From CAVVGZ01 sp963841845 (GTDB taxonomy: Bacteria; Chloroflexota; Anaerolineae; Anaerolineales; Anaerolineaceae), in contig CAWJEG010000007.1 of assembly GCA_963841845.1 (NCBI GenBank), positions 558,001-622,000 on the forward strand: a DNA stretch of 64,000 nucleotides. The letters are read 5' to 3'. Under the pieces are notes generated by a model. The model had not been told where the DNA came from, did not search any database, and saw only the letters and a list, made by a program, of their open reading frames with translations. The translations under genes and the position numbers were made by a program. The number at the start of each line of letters is the position of its first letter. Position 1 is the first letter of the stretch. This document shows positions 34,818 to 44,868 of this stretch, in pieces.

Positions 34818-35828
34818 ATGGAAATATTAATCACCGGTGGAGCAGGATATATTGGCAGTACGGTCTGTTCCGCATTAAAAGATGAGGGGCATACCCCTAT
34901 TATCCTGGATTCACTCATAACCGGAAGGCAGGAATTTACCAGCGGCCATATTTTTTACAAAGCCGATATTGCCGATACCCACATCGTAGAAAAAATATTT
35001 GACCAGCATCCGGATATCCATGCGACCATTCACTGCGCCGCCCTGATCAGTGTCCCCGAATCCGTGGAAAAACCCTACCAGTATTACCGGGAAAACGTGG
35101 TCAAGTCGCTGGAATTCTTCCGAACCCTGAAGCGTTTGGGGTATCCCCGGGTGGTCTTCAGTTCCTCTGCCTCCATCTATGACAGCGTTGAAGGCTTTAT
35201 GGTGCGCGAAGACTCGCCCCTCAAACCTTCCAGCCCGTATGCCCGCACTAAGTACATGATGGAAATGGTGTTGAGCGATTTCTGTACAGCCTATGACCTG
35301 CAGGGGATCGCCCTGCGTTATTTCAATCCCATCGGTGCAGACCCAAAAATGCGCTCAGGTATTCATGCCAAAGAAACCACCCTTGTTCTGGCAAAACTGG
35401 TCGACACTGCTTTAGGCCGGCAGGATAAATTCCAGATTACAGGTACAAACTGGCCTACCAGGGACGGCACCGGAATCCGTGATTATATTCATGTTTGGGA
35501 CCTGGCACTGGCGCATGTCAAGGCTGTCACCCAGTTCGATCAGGTGTTTCAACGCTCTGCCAATCCCCATGACCGTTATCTCGCCATCAATCTGGGTACC
35601 GGGCGGGGCGTTACCGTTCGGGAACTTGTGGAGGCATTCGAAAAGGTATTCGGACAGCGCATCAATAAAGAAGAATGCCCGCCAAGACCGGGTGATGTAG
35701 CCGGGGCTTATGCCAATGCCGACCGCGCCAAAGCCTACCTGGGTTGGGAAGCTGCATTATCCATCGAGCAGGGCATTGCCGATGCCCTCCAGTGGGGTAA
35801 ACTGCGGGACCAGGTCTTGGGTGATTAA
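34818..35828 (+). CDS. galE: UDP-glucose 4-epimerase
   Basis: An extended SDR of 336 residues that interconverts UDP-glucose and UDP-galactose with bound NAD. It shows GGAGYIGS (7-14), the SSSASIYD serine region, YARTK catalytic pair, RYFNPIGADP, GTGIRDYIHVWDLALAH and NLGTGRG, all typical of GalE. A close UDP-sugar epimerase of different specificity remains possible. It ends before a strong bidirectional terminator shared with holA. Confidence 0.93.
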   Translation: MEILITGGAGYIGSTVCSALKDEGHTPIILDSLITGRQEFTSGHIFYKADIADTHIVEKIFDQHPDIHATIHCAALISVPESVEKPYQYYRENVVKSLEFFRTLKRLGYPRVVFSSSASIYDSVEGFMVREDSPLKPSSPYARTKYMMEMVLSDFCTAYDLQGIALRYFNPIGADPKMRSGIHAKETTLVLAKLVDTALGRQDKFQITGTNWPTRDGTGIRDYIHVWDLALAHVKAVTQFDQVFQRSANPHDRYLAINLGTGRGVTVRELVEAFEKVFGQRINKEECPPRPGDVAGAYANADRAKAYLGWEAALSIEQGIADALQWGKLRDQVLGD

Positions 35829-35860
35829 TTCAACAATCCACCCATACATTTCCTTTATTC

Positions 35861-35902
35861 AAAAAACCTTACTGTCTGGAAAATGAAGCAGTAAGGTTTT
35901 TT
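35861..35902. terminator. Bidirectional terminator between galE and holA
   Basis: AAAAAACCTTACTG (35861-35874) and CAGTAAGGTTTTTT (35889-35902) form a perfect stem with A and T runs on both sides, serving the two converging genes. Confidence 0.92.
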
Positions 35903-35928
35903 AAGTTATTTTTCAAATTTCTTGTTAG

Positions 35929-36972
35929 CTAAATGGCACAAATCTCAGCCACCAGCAGGTTTATTCCCAAAACGGGTGTGATCCTGCTGGTCTTCATGTC
36001 TTCGTCGAGAATGATCAATTTGTGGTATATCTCTTCAATTTCTTTGATGGAGAACCGTTTTGCCTGGCGCACCAGCTTGTTAGCCACGAATGCGGGTTGA
36101 TTTAGCTCCTGTTGGATATTAGACACCTGTCCACCCTCATCCAATATCTCCCTGGCCTGCAGCAATAAGCGGAACTGTCGCACAATCATGAAGAATAGGC
36201 TGGACGGATCGCCCTGTTCCAACAAACCTTCCATGTGTCTCACTGCCGTTCCGGCATCCCGTTCGGAGACAGCATCCACCAGCTCGAAAACATTGGACAG
36301 CATTCCGGAAGCCGTCAGCTTTTTTACATCCCCAACCTCTACAGGCCTTTTTAAATCCACATAGGTGAGCAGCTTTTCGATCTCGTGATTTGCCAGGGTG
36401 GTATCCATTCCGACCATATCCGCCAGGGTCTCAGCAGCGGCCGGTTCAAATCGTCCACCCCTGTCCAGTGCTGTTTTTTGAATCCAGCCAGGCATTTCCT
36501 TGAGACTGGGCTGCCTTACATCAAGCATTTTTACCCGGCCGCCAGCAGCCTGAGACCATTTCACCAGCCAGTGGTTAGGCTTGAGTATTTGCCAATCGAT
36601 CTCCCATTCACCGGATTTGTTTTTTTTATACCGCCAGGTATCTTTTACGATCAGGATGATGAGGCTTGTGCCTGGAATCTGATCGAGCAGGTGTAGAAAG
36701 CGTTCCTGGGAGTTCCTTTCGGGCAGGCGCGATAATGGATTGGATAGGATAACCAACCGCTTCATACTGAGAAATGGAATGGAATATGCGGCGCTTCGCA
36801 GGTCCTCTTCACTGTAGGATGCTCCATCAAGGTAGGTGGTGTTCATCTCCACCGATGCTGCATCACCCAGGCTTTTTTGCGTATCTGCAATGAATTTGCG
36901 CCCGGCAAGATCATCATCCCCGCGCAGAATGTATATTAATGGCATTGCTTCAACTTTATCCGGGGTGCCCAT
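35929..36972 (-). CDS. holA: DNA polymerase III subunit delta
   Basis: The clamp-loader wrench subunit, about 347 residues, normal length. Characteristic parts are the opening IYILRGDDDLAGRKFI, a middle LADMVGMDTTLANHEIEKLLTYV, and LSNVFELVDAVSERD followed by FFMIVRQFRLLLQAREI. The start could be the first ATG (36972) or the internal one at MPLIYIL (nine codons on). It is a single gene converging on galE. Confidence 0.92.
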   Translation of the reverse strand: MGTPDKVEAMPLIYILRGDDDLAGRKFIADTQKSLGDAASVEMNTTYLDGASYSEEDLRSAAYSIPFLSMKRLVILSNPLSRLPERNSQERFLHLLDQIPGTSLIILIVKDTWRYKKNKSGEWEIDWQILKPNHWLVKWSQAAGGRVKMLDVRQPSLKEMPGWIQKTALDRGGRFEPAAAETLADMVGMDTTLANHEIEKLLTYVDLKRPVEVGDVKKLTASGMLSNVFELVDAVSERDAGTAVRHMEGLLEQGDPSSLFFMIVRQFRLLLQAREILDEGGQVSNIQQELNQPAFVANKLVRQAKRFSIKEIEEIYHKLIILDEDMKTSRITPVLGINLLVAEICAI

Positions 36973-37046
36973 ATGAAAAAATAATCCTGATTTCTACCGC
37001 TCCATGGATGATAACAATTTCCCTCCGTGGCGAATTTGCACGGCGA

Positions 37047-38342
37047 TTAATCTGCGGCGAGCGCTTGCTCCAGATCCCAGAGGATATCTTCAATATCTTC
37101 AATGCCAATGCTCAGGCGGATAAAATCTGACGAGACCCCGGCTGCTACCATATCATCAGCGGAAAGCTGGCTGTGTGTGGTACTGGCAGGATGGATCGCC
37201 AGGCTTTTTGCATCTCCAACATTCGCCAGGTGGCTGAATAGCTTCAGGTTTTCAATAAATTTTTTCCCGGCCTTCAAACCTCCCTGTATACCAAAACCCA
37301 TGATGGCTCCTGCCCCAAGCGGCAGGTATTTTTTAGCCAGCTGGTAATCCGGGTGTCCAGGCAGGGAAGGATAAGTCACCCAGGCAACCCGTTTATGAGT
37401 GGAAAGGTATCTGGAAACCTCATTGGCATTTTTGACATGCCGCTCCATTCGCAGGCTGAGTGTTTCCAAACCTTGAAGGAACAACCATGAATTAATAGGC
37501 GATTGTGAGGCACCAATATCACGCAAGATCTGTACCCTCGCTTTGGTAATAAAAGCCGCCGCACCGAGGTCGGCATATTTCAAGCCGTGATAACTCTCAT
37601 CAGGTTGCGTGAAATCTGGGAAACGTCCGCTTCCTGCCCAATCGAAATTTCCACCATCCACGATGATGCCCCCGATGGAGGTGCCGTGGCCGCCAATGAA
37701 TTTGGTGGTTGAATGGGTAATAATATTCGCCCCCCATTCAAATGGGCGGCAAAGATAAGGCGTTGCAAAGGTGTTATCGATCATCAGTGGGATGCGGTTC
37801 TCGCTGGCAATTCTTGCCGTCTCTTCAAACGGGAATACATTGATGCGCGGGTTTCCCAGCGTCTCTCCGTAAATGATCTTGGTGTTTGGCCGGATAGCCC
37901 GGCGGAAATTCTCAGGATCCCTGGAATCAACCATTGTCACTTCAATTCCCAGCCGTGGGAAGGTGTATGCAAACTGGTTGTAAGTACCACCGTACAGCGT
38001 TGATGAGGATACGATGTGGTCACCCTGGCCGCAGAGCGTCAGAATTGCCATGGTCTGCGCAGCATGTCCGGAACTGGCTGCCAGGCCGCCAATACCTCCC
38101 TCCAGGTCTGCAATTCGCTTTTCCATTACGTCACTGGTTGGATTCATGATGCGGGTATAAATATTCCCGCTTTCTTGAAGCGCAAAAAGCCGGGCGGCAT
38201 GGTCGGTATCCTTAAACACATAAGAAGTTGTCTGGTATATAGGAACTGCCCGGGATCCGGTTACCGGGTCGGGAACCTGGCCGGAATGAAGCTGGCGGGT
38301 TGTAAATCCAAATTGTCGTTCATGGGTTGGATTATTATCCAT
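37047..38342 (-). CDS. metY: O-acetylhomoserine sulfhydrylase (homocysteine synthase)
   Basis: A PLP enzyme of the cystathionine gamma-synthase group, 431 residues, that makes homocysteine from O-acetylhomoserine and sulfide. The PLP lysine is in ITHSTTKFIGGHGTSIGG, with YTRIMNPT and the long C-terminal insert typical of MetY. The ATG at 38342 is chosen because it has GGAGG seven bases upstream; the longer frame lacks one. It is a sulfide-using enzyme but far from the thiol island and appears to stand alone. Confidence 0.93.
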   Translation of the reverse strand: MDNNPTHERQFGFTTRQLHSGQVPDPVTGSRAVPIYQTTSYVFKDTDHAARLFALQESGNIYTRIMNPTSDVMEKRIADLEGGIGGLAASSGHAAQTMAILTLCGQGDHIVSSSTLYGGTYNQFAYTFPRLGIEVTMVDSRDPENFRRAIRPNTKIIYGETLGNPRINVFPFEETARIASENRIPLMIDNTFATPYLCRPFEWGANIITHSTTKFIGGHGTSIGGIIVDGGNFDWAGSGRFPDFTQPDESYHGLKYADLGAAAFITKARVQILRDIGASQSPINSWLFLQGLETLSLRMERHVKNANEVSRYLSTHKRVAWVTYPSLPGHPDYQLAKKYLPLGAGAIMGFGIQGGLKAGKKFIENLKLFSHLANVGDAKSLAIHPASTTHSQLSADDMVAAGVSSDFIRLSIGIEDIEDILWDLEQALAAD

Positions 38343-38408
38343 TACTTTTGCCTCCATTGCTGCAAACCAATAATAAAATACCAATTAATTCACGGCTGAC
38401 CTGGCCGT

Positions 38409-38927
38409 CTACATGTGGGTCTTAATCCGGTGCATATTTACTCCGCGTCTCATGAAACGGGTGATCTCGTATATAGACAAACCACCCGGATTGGGATCGG
38501 TGGTCACTTTTTGCTGCAGTAAAGGTCCCAGTGGCTGGACCAGGATTAACCCAACCGTTACAAGGGAGACGATCAATGGCAGCCTGTCCAATTTTTTCCG
38601 CATGGAATCTCCGCTGTTTACCATCCCCAGCCATGCCAGGCTGCCAATTACCATACCCGAAACGACATAGTTGGTACCGCAGTTGGGGTGTACAGCCAGT
38701 TGTGCTTCGCCGTTGCGCAGTCTTTGCAGGCCTTCCTCAACGGCTTCCTGGATATCCTCTGTCGGGATTTCGCCGATAATCCAAAATCCGCTCATATCCG
38801 AATAACCGCCTATTGACTGGTTCTTAAATTTCCTGCCCAGGATGTGTAAAGTTGCATGCTCAAGGGCGTGGTTGCGGCGGACCGCCCCCATACCGGTCAG
38901 CATTAATCGCTGATTTGCTTCAGACAT
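38409..38927 (-). CDS. DUF6391-like membrane protein
   Basis: A 172-residue protein. It opens with RRNHALEHATLHILGRK and contains VHPNCGTNYVVSGMVIGSLAWLG, both marks of a small family seen in Chloroflexota and cyanobacteria (DUF6391). Two hydrophobic segments (about residues 88-105 and 115-135) indicate membrane attachment. The histidines and cysteine could bind a metal, but no function is established. The ATG has a GAGGT site. It is followed by metY on the same strand after 66 bases. Confidence 0.75.
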   Translation of the reverse strand: MSEANQRLMLTGMGAVRRNHALEHATLHILGRKFKNQSIGGYSDMSGFWIIGEIPTEDIQEAVEEGLQRLRNGEAQLAVHPNCGTNYVVSGMVIGSLAWLGMVNSGDSMRKKLDRLPLIVSLVTVGLILVQPLGPLLQQKVTTDPNPGGLSIYEITRFMRRGVNMHRIKTHM

Positions 38928-39207
38928 AGTTACCTCTCAATCAATAAATAATTACCCAATTTTACACCTTTTTTATCAATATTTTCCGAATGTCATTCCC
39001 CCTGCAGGATCTCATCCGAATCGCTTCGACAAAGATCAGGATACTTTCTTCCTGGGCTGCAGCAAATATCAAATGTATCCGGAACAACATTCCAATAAAA
39101 GGTATGGATGAAAGCAGCTGCTCCCCACCATTCTCTTGGATGTGCATCGGTCCGGTTTTTTATCGGTTCCTGTGTCCATGATACCCGGCAATCGTCGCTT
39201 ATGAACC

Positions 39208-40641
39208 TTATGAGTCCCTAATTCCTTCGCCTTTGATTACGGTATTTCCTTCAAAATAGGCCAGGGACAGGGCTTCTTTAAGGGATCGTGCTTCCTGAAC
39301 CTGGATGCCCGCAGGCCATGATTCACCGCCGCGGATGCGTTTTGGAACAATGGCGCGTTTGAAACCCAGCTTGGCTGCCTCACGCAGTCTGGCGCTCATC
39401 TGACCAACCCAGCGCAGTTCCCCGGAAAGTCCTACTTCTCCAATGAGAACAGTATCCGCCCGAATCGCCCTATCCCCTAATGAGGAATGTATGGCTGCGG
39501 CGATGGCAAGATCAGCTGCTGGCTCGCTGATTTGCAATCCGCCCACCACATTCACAAATATATCCTGGTCAGCCAGGCGTAAGCCCAGCCGCCGGCTCAG
39601 CACAGCAGTGAGCAGCAACAGGCGGTTAAAATCAATTCCGTTAGGAGTGCGGCGCGGGTTATTCAGCTGGGAATGGCTGGTGAGGCCCTGCAGTTCAACC
39701 AGCAGCGGTCGTGTGCCTTCCATGGTAACCGCAATGGCAGACCCCGGCGCATTAACCATCCGCTCTGCCAAAAATGCCTCTGATGGATTGGGCACTTCCA
39801 GTAACCCGTGTTCGTGCATTTCAAAAACTCCCACCTCAGAAGTCGCCCCAAAACGATTTTTCACCGAGCGAAGCAGGCGGAAGAATTGAAAACGGTCACC
39901 TTCCAGGTATAGAACCGTGTCAACGATATGCTCCAAAACCCGGGGTCCGGCAATCACCCCTTCTTTGGTAACATGCCCGATCAAAAAAATAGCAATCCCG
40001 GAAGATTTTGCCAGTTCACGCAGCCTTCCGGCACATTCCCGCACCTGTGACACCGAACCGGCTGTAGATTCCAGCCCGGAAAGATACGTGGTCTGGATCG
40101 AATCCACGATTACCACTTGGGGAGAAATCGCTCTTGAATGGGTAAGGATGGCATCCAGGTTGGTTTCGGTTAGAAGATACAGGTTCTTTGGCATAACTGC
40201 TGCATGTTTTTTTTCGGGATGCAGCAAGCGTAAGGCCCGCATTTTGATCTGTCGTTCTGATTCTTCCCCCGAAACATACAGCACCCTCTCTTGCTGGGCA
40301 ATAATCATTGCCATCTGTAGAAGCAGGGTGGACTTTCCAATCCCGGGGTCGCCTCCCACCAGGACAATTGAACCGGGTACAATCCCTCCCCCAAGGACTC
40401 GTTCAAACTCATCAATGGGCAGATGCAGGCGTGCTTCCACATCCCCTTCAATCTCATCAAGAAGCTTGGGCTTGGAATCTGAACCGCCAGCCGAGCTGGA
40501 AAGTGTCATTGAATCCTGAGTTGATTCAATGATTTCTTCAACCATGCTCTCCCAACTGCCGCACTGCGGACAGCGGCCCAGCGGGCGCGGGGAGGTTTTG
40601 CCGCACTCCTGGCAGACGTACTGTGTATGAATTTTTGCCAT
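39208..40641 (-). CDS. radA: DNA repair protein RadA (Sms)
   Basis: A RecA-like branch-migration ATPase of 477 residues. It has the N-terminal four-cysteine zinc finger (CQECG and CPQCG), Walker A GGDPGIGKST, the RadA-specific VKNRFGAT motif and a C-terminal Lon-protease-like domain (GGLQISEPAADLAIAAA). The ATG at 40641 has a GAGAGGGAGA region before it. It is divergent from the RidA gene. Between its end and the DUF6391 gene (38928-39207) I see no gene. Confidence 0.96.
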   Translation of the reverse strand: MAKIHTQYVCQECGKTSPRPLGRCPQCGSWESMVEEIIESTQDSMTLSSSAGGSDSKPKLLDEIEGDVEARLHLPIDEFERVLGGGIVPGSIVLVGGDPGIGKSTLLLQMAMIIAQQERVLYVSGEESERQIKMRALRLLHPEKKHAAVMPKNLYLLTETNLDAILTHSRAISPQVVIVDSIQTTYLSGLESTAGSVSQVRECAGRLRELAKSSGIAIFLIGHVTKEGVIAGPRVLEHIVDTVLYLEGDRFQFFRLLRSVKNRFGATSEVGVFEMHEHGLLEVPNPSEAFLAERMVNAPGSAIAVTMEGTRPLLVELQGLTSHSQLNNPRRTPNGIDFNRLLLLTAVLSRRLGLRLADQDIFVNVVGGLQISEPAADLAIAAAIHSSLGDRAIRADTVLIGEVGLSGELRWVGQMSARLREAAKLGFKRAIVPKRIRGGESWPAGIQVQEARSLKEALSLAYFEGNTVIKGEGIRDS

Positions 40642-40770
40642 GCCTGTCTCCCTCTCGCCTTACATTTGTTCATTATAGTGAAAGTATAACGGAAATTGGT
40701 GCGGTTGTTGATCCAGAGCCCCTTCGCTATTGCGGTAAGATATCCATAAGAAAATTTTAGGAGGCAAAAC

Positions 40771-41145
40771 ATGAGGAAAATTTTTGCAGGTAAACCCAAC
40801 GGCCATTATTCACCCGGGATTGTCCATAATGGGATATTGTATGTTTCAGGACAGCTTTCCATTGATCCACAAACAGGAACACCGCCGCCGGGAGGGATCG
40901 AGGCTGAATGCAGACAGGCGCTTGCAAACCTGGATAGCGTTTTACAGGTAGCCAACTGCCCGCGCCATCACGTGCTTATGTGCAGGCTTTACATTCCAGA
41001 TGTTTCTCTATGGGGTGCAGTGAATAAAATTTACGCCGATTTTTTTGGTGAGCATAAGCCAGCCAGGGTGATTGTGCCCTCCGGTGAACTGCACTTTAAC
41101 TGCCTGGTTGAAATTGAGGCAACTGCCTGGATTGACGAAGGGTGA
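40771..41145 (+). CDS. RidA-family (YjgF) protein, second copy
   Basis: A 124-residue RidA homologue with GILYVSGQLSIDP, the GGIEAECRQALANLDSVL helix and a closing LVEIEATAWI strand. It keeps ARVIVPSGELHFNCLVEIEA, close to the canonical RidA arrangement but with F-N-C in place of the substrate arginine, so imine deaminase activity is uncertain. A strong TAGGAGG site lies six bases before the ATG. Single gene with its own promoter region. Confidence 0.86.
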   Translation: MRKIFAGKPNGHYSPGIVHNGILYVSGQLSIDPQTGTPPPGGIEAECRQALANLDSVLQVANCPRHHVLMCRLYIPDVSLWGAVNKIYADFFGEHKPARVIVPSGELHFNCLVEIEATAWIDEG

Positions 41146-41534
41146 GCATCTTTGAACCCATTTCTGGCTTCACGATTCCACAGGTAGAATTCCTGACTTT
41201 ATGAGACTTTAAGTATTCCACATACCTGGGAGTCCGTCTGGCATTTGCTGAGATGTACTGACCTTGGATTCAAACTTTTACCGGGATATCTCACGATTTT
41301 ATAGAAGTGCTAATTATCCCTTTTCCCTGGATAACCACCATCTAATGCTCCTACTGAACATTTGCCCATACCCTGTGCTTAATTATTTGCGCGATAAATA
41401 TCAGTTAAAGATTTTGACTCATATGTATAAATCCATCAATGCCTGAACGGCATTGATGGATTTCGCTTATGGTGGATTCAAGGTAAACAAACGCTGTAGC
41501 TTATTTTAGTGAATGCCTCCTCAAATCGCCTCTT
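41146..41534. terminator. Convergent intergenic region with a perfect 15-base hairpin
   Basis: About 390 bases between RidA (plus) and the lipoprotein gene (minus). The only clear signal is AAATCCATCAATGCC-TGAAC-GGCATTGATGGATTT at 41429-41463, a perfect 15-base stem with a five-base loop, suited to stop transcription from both sides though without a long T run. The rest shows no credible gene. Confidence 0.6.
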
Positions 41535-43436
41535 TCATTTTTCTGCTATTGATACAAAAGGCGCGTTCAACCCGCAAACGGAGAAGTCGTCATAGTGGGC
41601 ATACGACCCGGCCTTCCAGAAATCATGCTCAATGGTGAAATACCCGTCATCGACAGGCTCTTGATCTGTCCACTTGAGCATTTGCGCGCCATCAATCCAG
41701 AGTTGGATCTCACCCTGGTATGTGGATATCTCGAAGTCGTGCCATTTCCCATCTCCTATATACTTGTTCCAGTTGATCACGTCCACAGGATTCCCGCCAT
41801 CTCCCACCACTTTTGAAAGCCTGCCGCCATTCCCGCCAGCGCCGTATATGAAGAAAAGGTAAAACATATTACTTTGCTGCTGGTCATGATGCCAGGAAAC
41901 AATATGATGCATGTTGCCGAAACTTTGTACTTTAAACCTTAAAACTGCATCACCGAAAGTAGATTGCTCATATCCGTAAGGATTGCTATGCTGGTTATCC
42001 GCCATCCCTTCAAATTTGAGCAGCATATTGCCATCCTGCCCGGGATCAGGGTAAATCGAAGCACCTGGTGCGCCCATTTCAAGAACAGCCTGCAGCTGGT
42101 TCCATCCCTGCATCTCGCCATCCTGAACATCTTCAATATATAAAACCGTTTCCTCTGGACGGCACGCTGCAGACACCGGGAGGCCGAAGGGGTCTCGCTG
42201 TAGTGTGATGCTGGCATCATTATCGCCCTTTTCAATCGTAAGAGCTTCTTCAATGGAGAAATAGCCCGGGGCATTGATCTGCAGCGTTGCCGCATCCCCT
42301 GGCAGGTCTGTCCACATAGCATTACCAGATGTATCTGTTTTAACCCCGGTTTCATCCATGCTGCCTATCTCGGTCACTGTGATACTTGCATCCGGGACAG
42401 GGTTGCCTTCCTCATCCTTTATTGTGACAACCAGGTTATAGCCAGTTTTTGGACGGGGGATAGGTTTGAAGGGTGTGCTTAATTCACAAAGGGATATGTC
42501 ATCGTAATAGGATACCTCGTCCCCGCTCAGGTTGGGCTCCAGGTTGACAGTACCGCCCTCCCATGGGTTAGGTTCCTGCCACGATGATATTTCCTTGCCG
42601 TCCATGTATAGAGCAACATTGCCATCAAAATAGCTGTACTCTAACAGGTGCCACTCATCGCTTTCTGGCATGCGCCCATAACCGATCTCAAATTGATTTG
42701 TCGGCTCCCAGCGCATCAATGTTGCATTCTGCCCTCCCATTGCCAGGATATAGCGGGCCGAAAAATCCGGGCTTTCTACAAAACGAAAATTCATGTGTCC
42801 CTGGCCGCTGCCGCTGTATTTGAACCGCATGCGCCAGACCGCATTGTTAAGGCTGAATTTTTCACGACCGCCGAGCCAGGCCCACTCACCGCCCGCCCTG
42901 GCAGCCATTACCAGGTCTTCTGCGTTTTGCGGGTCAGGTTCCACACTCCATCCCGGCGCCTTATTTTCAAGCACATCCCATTCGTGCGCACCGCCGTCCT
43001 GAAAGTCTGTAATGTAGATGAGTTTTTCACCCTCAGCACAGGCATTCACCGGCAGCAAACCGCTGGGGTCCAGTTCAAGGGTAACCTCAAACTGGTTAGC
43101 GCCGCGTGAAAGCTGCTGGGTTGCTTCTGAAGGGTTATAACCGGGTGCAGATACCTTGATAACTGCGGTCTCACTAGGAAGATTGGTGAACCTAGCTATA
43201 CCATCCTTATCGGTAATGCTGTTGGTGCCACTTATATCTACCGTCCCACCTGATAGGGGAGCCCCATCTACTCCTTCCACGGTGACGGTCAGGTCAAATG
43301 GAACCGGTGTGGGGGTTGGTTGGGGGGGCGTTGCACTTGGGATGGTAACTGTCGGTTCTGGTGTTGCCTGCGGGCTGCAACCGGCAATAAGCAGGATTAA
43401 AATAAACAATACATAGACAGATCTGTAGTAATACAT
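41535..43436 (-). CDS. Lipoprotein with two carboxypeptidase-regulatory-like and two jelly-roll repeats
   Basis: A 633-residue secreted lipoprotein. The signal ends in a lipobox, LLIAGC, and is followed by a Pro/Thr linker. Two copies of a module follow: a beta-sandwich of the carboxypeptidase regulatory type (VTVEGVDGAPLSGGTVDISG and VVTIKDEEGNPVPDASITV), then a concanavalin-like domain with a W-H-L-L-E-Y or W-H-D-F-E-I strand, M-D-G-K or I-D-G-A-Q and YYDDISLC or YDDFSVC endings. It probably binds glycans or polymers at the cell surface. No catalytic residues are evident. Confidence 0.82.
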   Translation of the reverse strand: MYYYRSVYVLFILILLIAGCSPQATPEPTVTIPSATPPQPTPTPVPFDLTVTVEGVDGAPLSGGTVDISGTNSITDKDGIARFTNLPSETAVIKVSAPGYNPSEATQQLSRGANQFEVTLELDPSGLLPVNACAEGEKLIYITDFQDGGAHEWDVLENKAPGWSVEPDPQNAEDLVMAARAGGEWAWLGGREKFSLNNAVWRMRFKYSGSGQGHMNFRFVESPDFSARYILAMGGQNATLMRWEPTNQFEIGYGRMPESDEWHLLEYSYFDGNVALYMDGKEISSWQEPNPWEGGTVNLEPNLSGDEVSYYDDISLCELSTPFKPIPRPKTGYNLVVTIKDEEGNPVPDASITVTEIGSMDETGVKTDTSGNAMWTDLPGDAATLQINAPGYFSIEEALTIEKGDNDASITLQRDPFGLPVSAACRPEETVLYIEDVQDGEMQGWNQLQAVLEMGAPGASIYPDPGQDGNMLLKFEGMADNQHSNPYGYEQSTFGDAVLRFKVQSFGNMHHIVSWHHDQQQSNMFYLFFIYGAGGNGGRLSKVVGDGGNPVDVINWNKYIGDGKWHDFEISTYQGEIQLWIDGAQMLKWTDQEPVDDGYFTIEHDFWKAGSYAHYDDFSVCGLNAPFVSIAEK

Positions 43437-43605
43437 TTTTGCCTCCTTACATGTCCGGTGCTTGAAGATTTTGGTTTGAATACGATTTGTGGAATTGGAT
43501 ACAGGTATGTTTTTATTAATATAGCATTAATTCCAATACAAACAAATAGGCCGAAGAAGATGAGCAAGGGAATTTCCAGGGAATTAAAGGTGGGTTAATT
43601 CAAAC

Positions 43606-44811
43606 CTAATCCCGCATTAATTGCGCTGGGGTTAGCTGCTCTTGAAGCAGTTTCAGGAAACGTGCTTGATTATCTCCCCCCCTGGAGATGTAGTCGTGTA
43701 CCAGCTGGCGCCCCATCGGGTAGAGGCAGGCATACGACCGGTAAAGCGGATCCTTCAGGAATTCCAGGTATTTGACAGCGCTTTCCTTGGAATCCAAACC
43801 GTACTGGATCTGGTAATCGATCACCTCCTGGTCGGATGCCCCGAGTTCATGCATCATCAGCACAAGGTTTATGTTGATCAAACTGAGATCCTTCCAGGCA
43901 TTGGTAATGTCATGGATAAACTTCCCGTCGAATTCTATAATTCCAACCTCATCCAGGATAGATTGAAAGAAGGAAATGATATCTTCGGGAGCCGCCGCAA
44001 TCTCAAGCGCATTCTCGCCAATCCCTTCAGCAATGGCATTTACCGGGGTATTGTAAATATCAATGCTGTTTTCCAGGTACCCATTTTCCCGGTACAGGAC
44101 TTTCTCTTTAACAACATGGTCCGTGTGGTGACCGGGATAGGTTTCGTGGGCAACAAACCAGGGAAAAGAATTGATGTGGATGGGTAGATCGGTGTTTATT
44201 TCAATTTTGGATTGATACCCCCCCAGGTACCAGTTGTAAGCCAGCCAGGGTTCGTCATTGACAAGTTGGTACGTACAGTTTTCTGTGTCAGGCAGTGGAA
44301 TAAAATTCCGGGTTAATCTCCTCAGTTCGGCAGAAATATTCCTGGCCAAAGCTTCAAGCTTGTTTTGCGGTATAACGGTTTTTTCCCGGAAGCTTTCAGC
44401 TCTTTCGTATAATGTCGCACTCCCTGGCAGTAAATCATCAAGTTTGGCATGAATTTTCTTAAATACACTTGCATCGATCCAGGTTGGCTTGAGGTCGTAT
44501 AAAAGCTGTGTTTCTTCAACGATATCAAAGGATTTGCCCTGCAGAATTTCCAGGGTGGTTTGCATGCCGGTCAGTTGGGCCAGTAAATATTCTTTACGGG
44601 CTGCAGATAACGCACTATCCTGCTTGGTGGACTGTATCATGGCATCTGCTTTGCAGGATAATTCCTCGAGGTCGTGTTGTTCCTGGTTTTCTGCAAATTC
44701 TTTTATTTCCGGTGGGCCAAAATAAGCATCCACATAATTGGGGATATATTTTTGGATCGAAAAAGCAAGTTCGATATAAGATCTTGCATCTCGCCACTGG
44801 GTCATCCGCAT
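43606..44811 (-). CDS. DUF885-like metallopeptidase family protein
   Basis: A 401-residue protein with the motif WFVAHETYPGHHTDHV, the DUF885 form of a zinc-binding HExxxxHH-type site, and a downstream glutamate-rich helix (AIAEGIGENALEIA). No signal peptide is visible, so it is probably cytoplasmic. Related proteins are carboxypeptidase-like, but the substrate here is unknown. It is followed on the same strand by the lipoprotein gene after about 170 bases. Confidence 0.75.
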   Translation of the reverse strand: MRMTQWRDARSYIELAFSIQKYIPNYVDAYFGPPEIKEFAENQEQHDLEELSCKADAMIQSTKQDSALSAARKEYLLAQLTGMQTTLEILQGKSFDIVEETQLLYDLKPTWIDASVFKKIHAKLDDLLPGSATLYERAESFREKTVIPQNKLEALARNISAELRRLTRNFIPLPDTENCTYQLVNDEPWLAYNWYLGGYQSKIEINTDLPIHINSFPWFVAHETYPGHHTDHVVKEKVLYRENGYLENSIDIYNTPVNAIAEGIGENALEIAAAPEDIISFFQSILDEVGIIEFDGKFIHDITNAWKDLSLININLVLMMHELGASDQEVIDYQIQYGLDSKESAVKYLEFLKDPLYRSYACLYPMGRQLVHDYISRGGDNQARFLKLLQEQLTPAQLMRD

Positions 44812-44868
44812 CTCCTGATCAATTGATCATCTTTCAACACCGGTATACCTTAAACCTTCACATCAAGT

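Noticed and set aside
39917..40519. A 200-codon plus-strand open frame inside radA
   Set aside because: It is the mirror of conserved RadA motifs, is rich in Ser/Arg/Pro as antisense frames are, and lacks a start signal.
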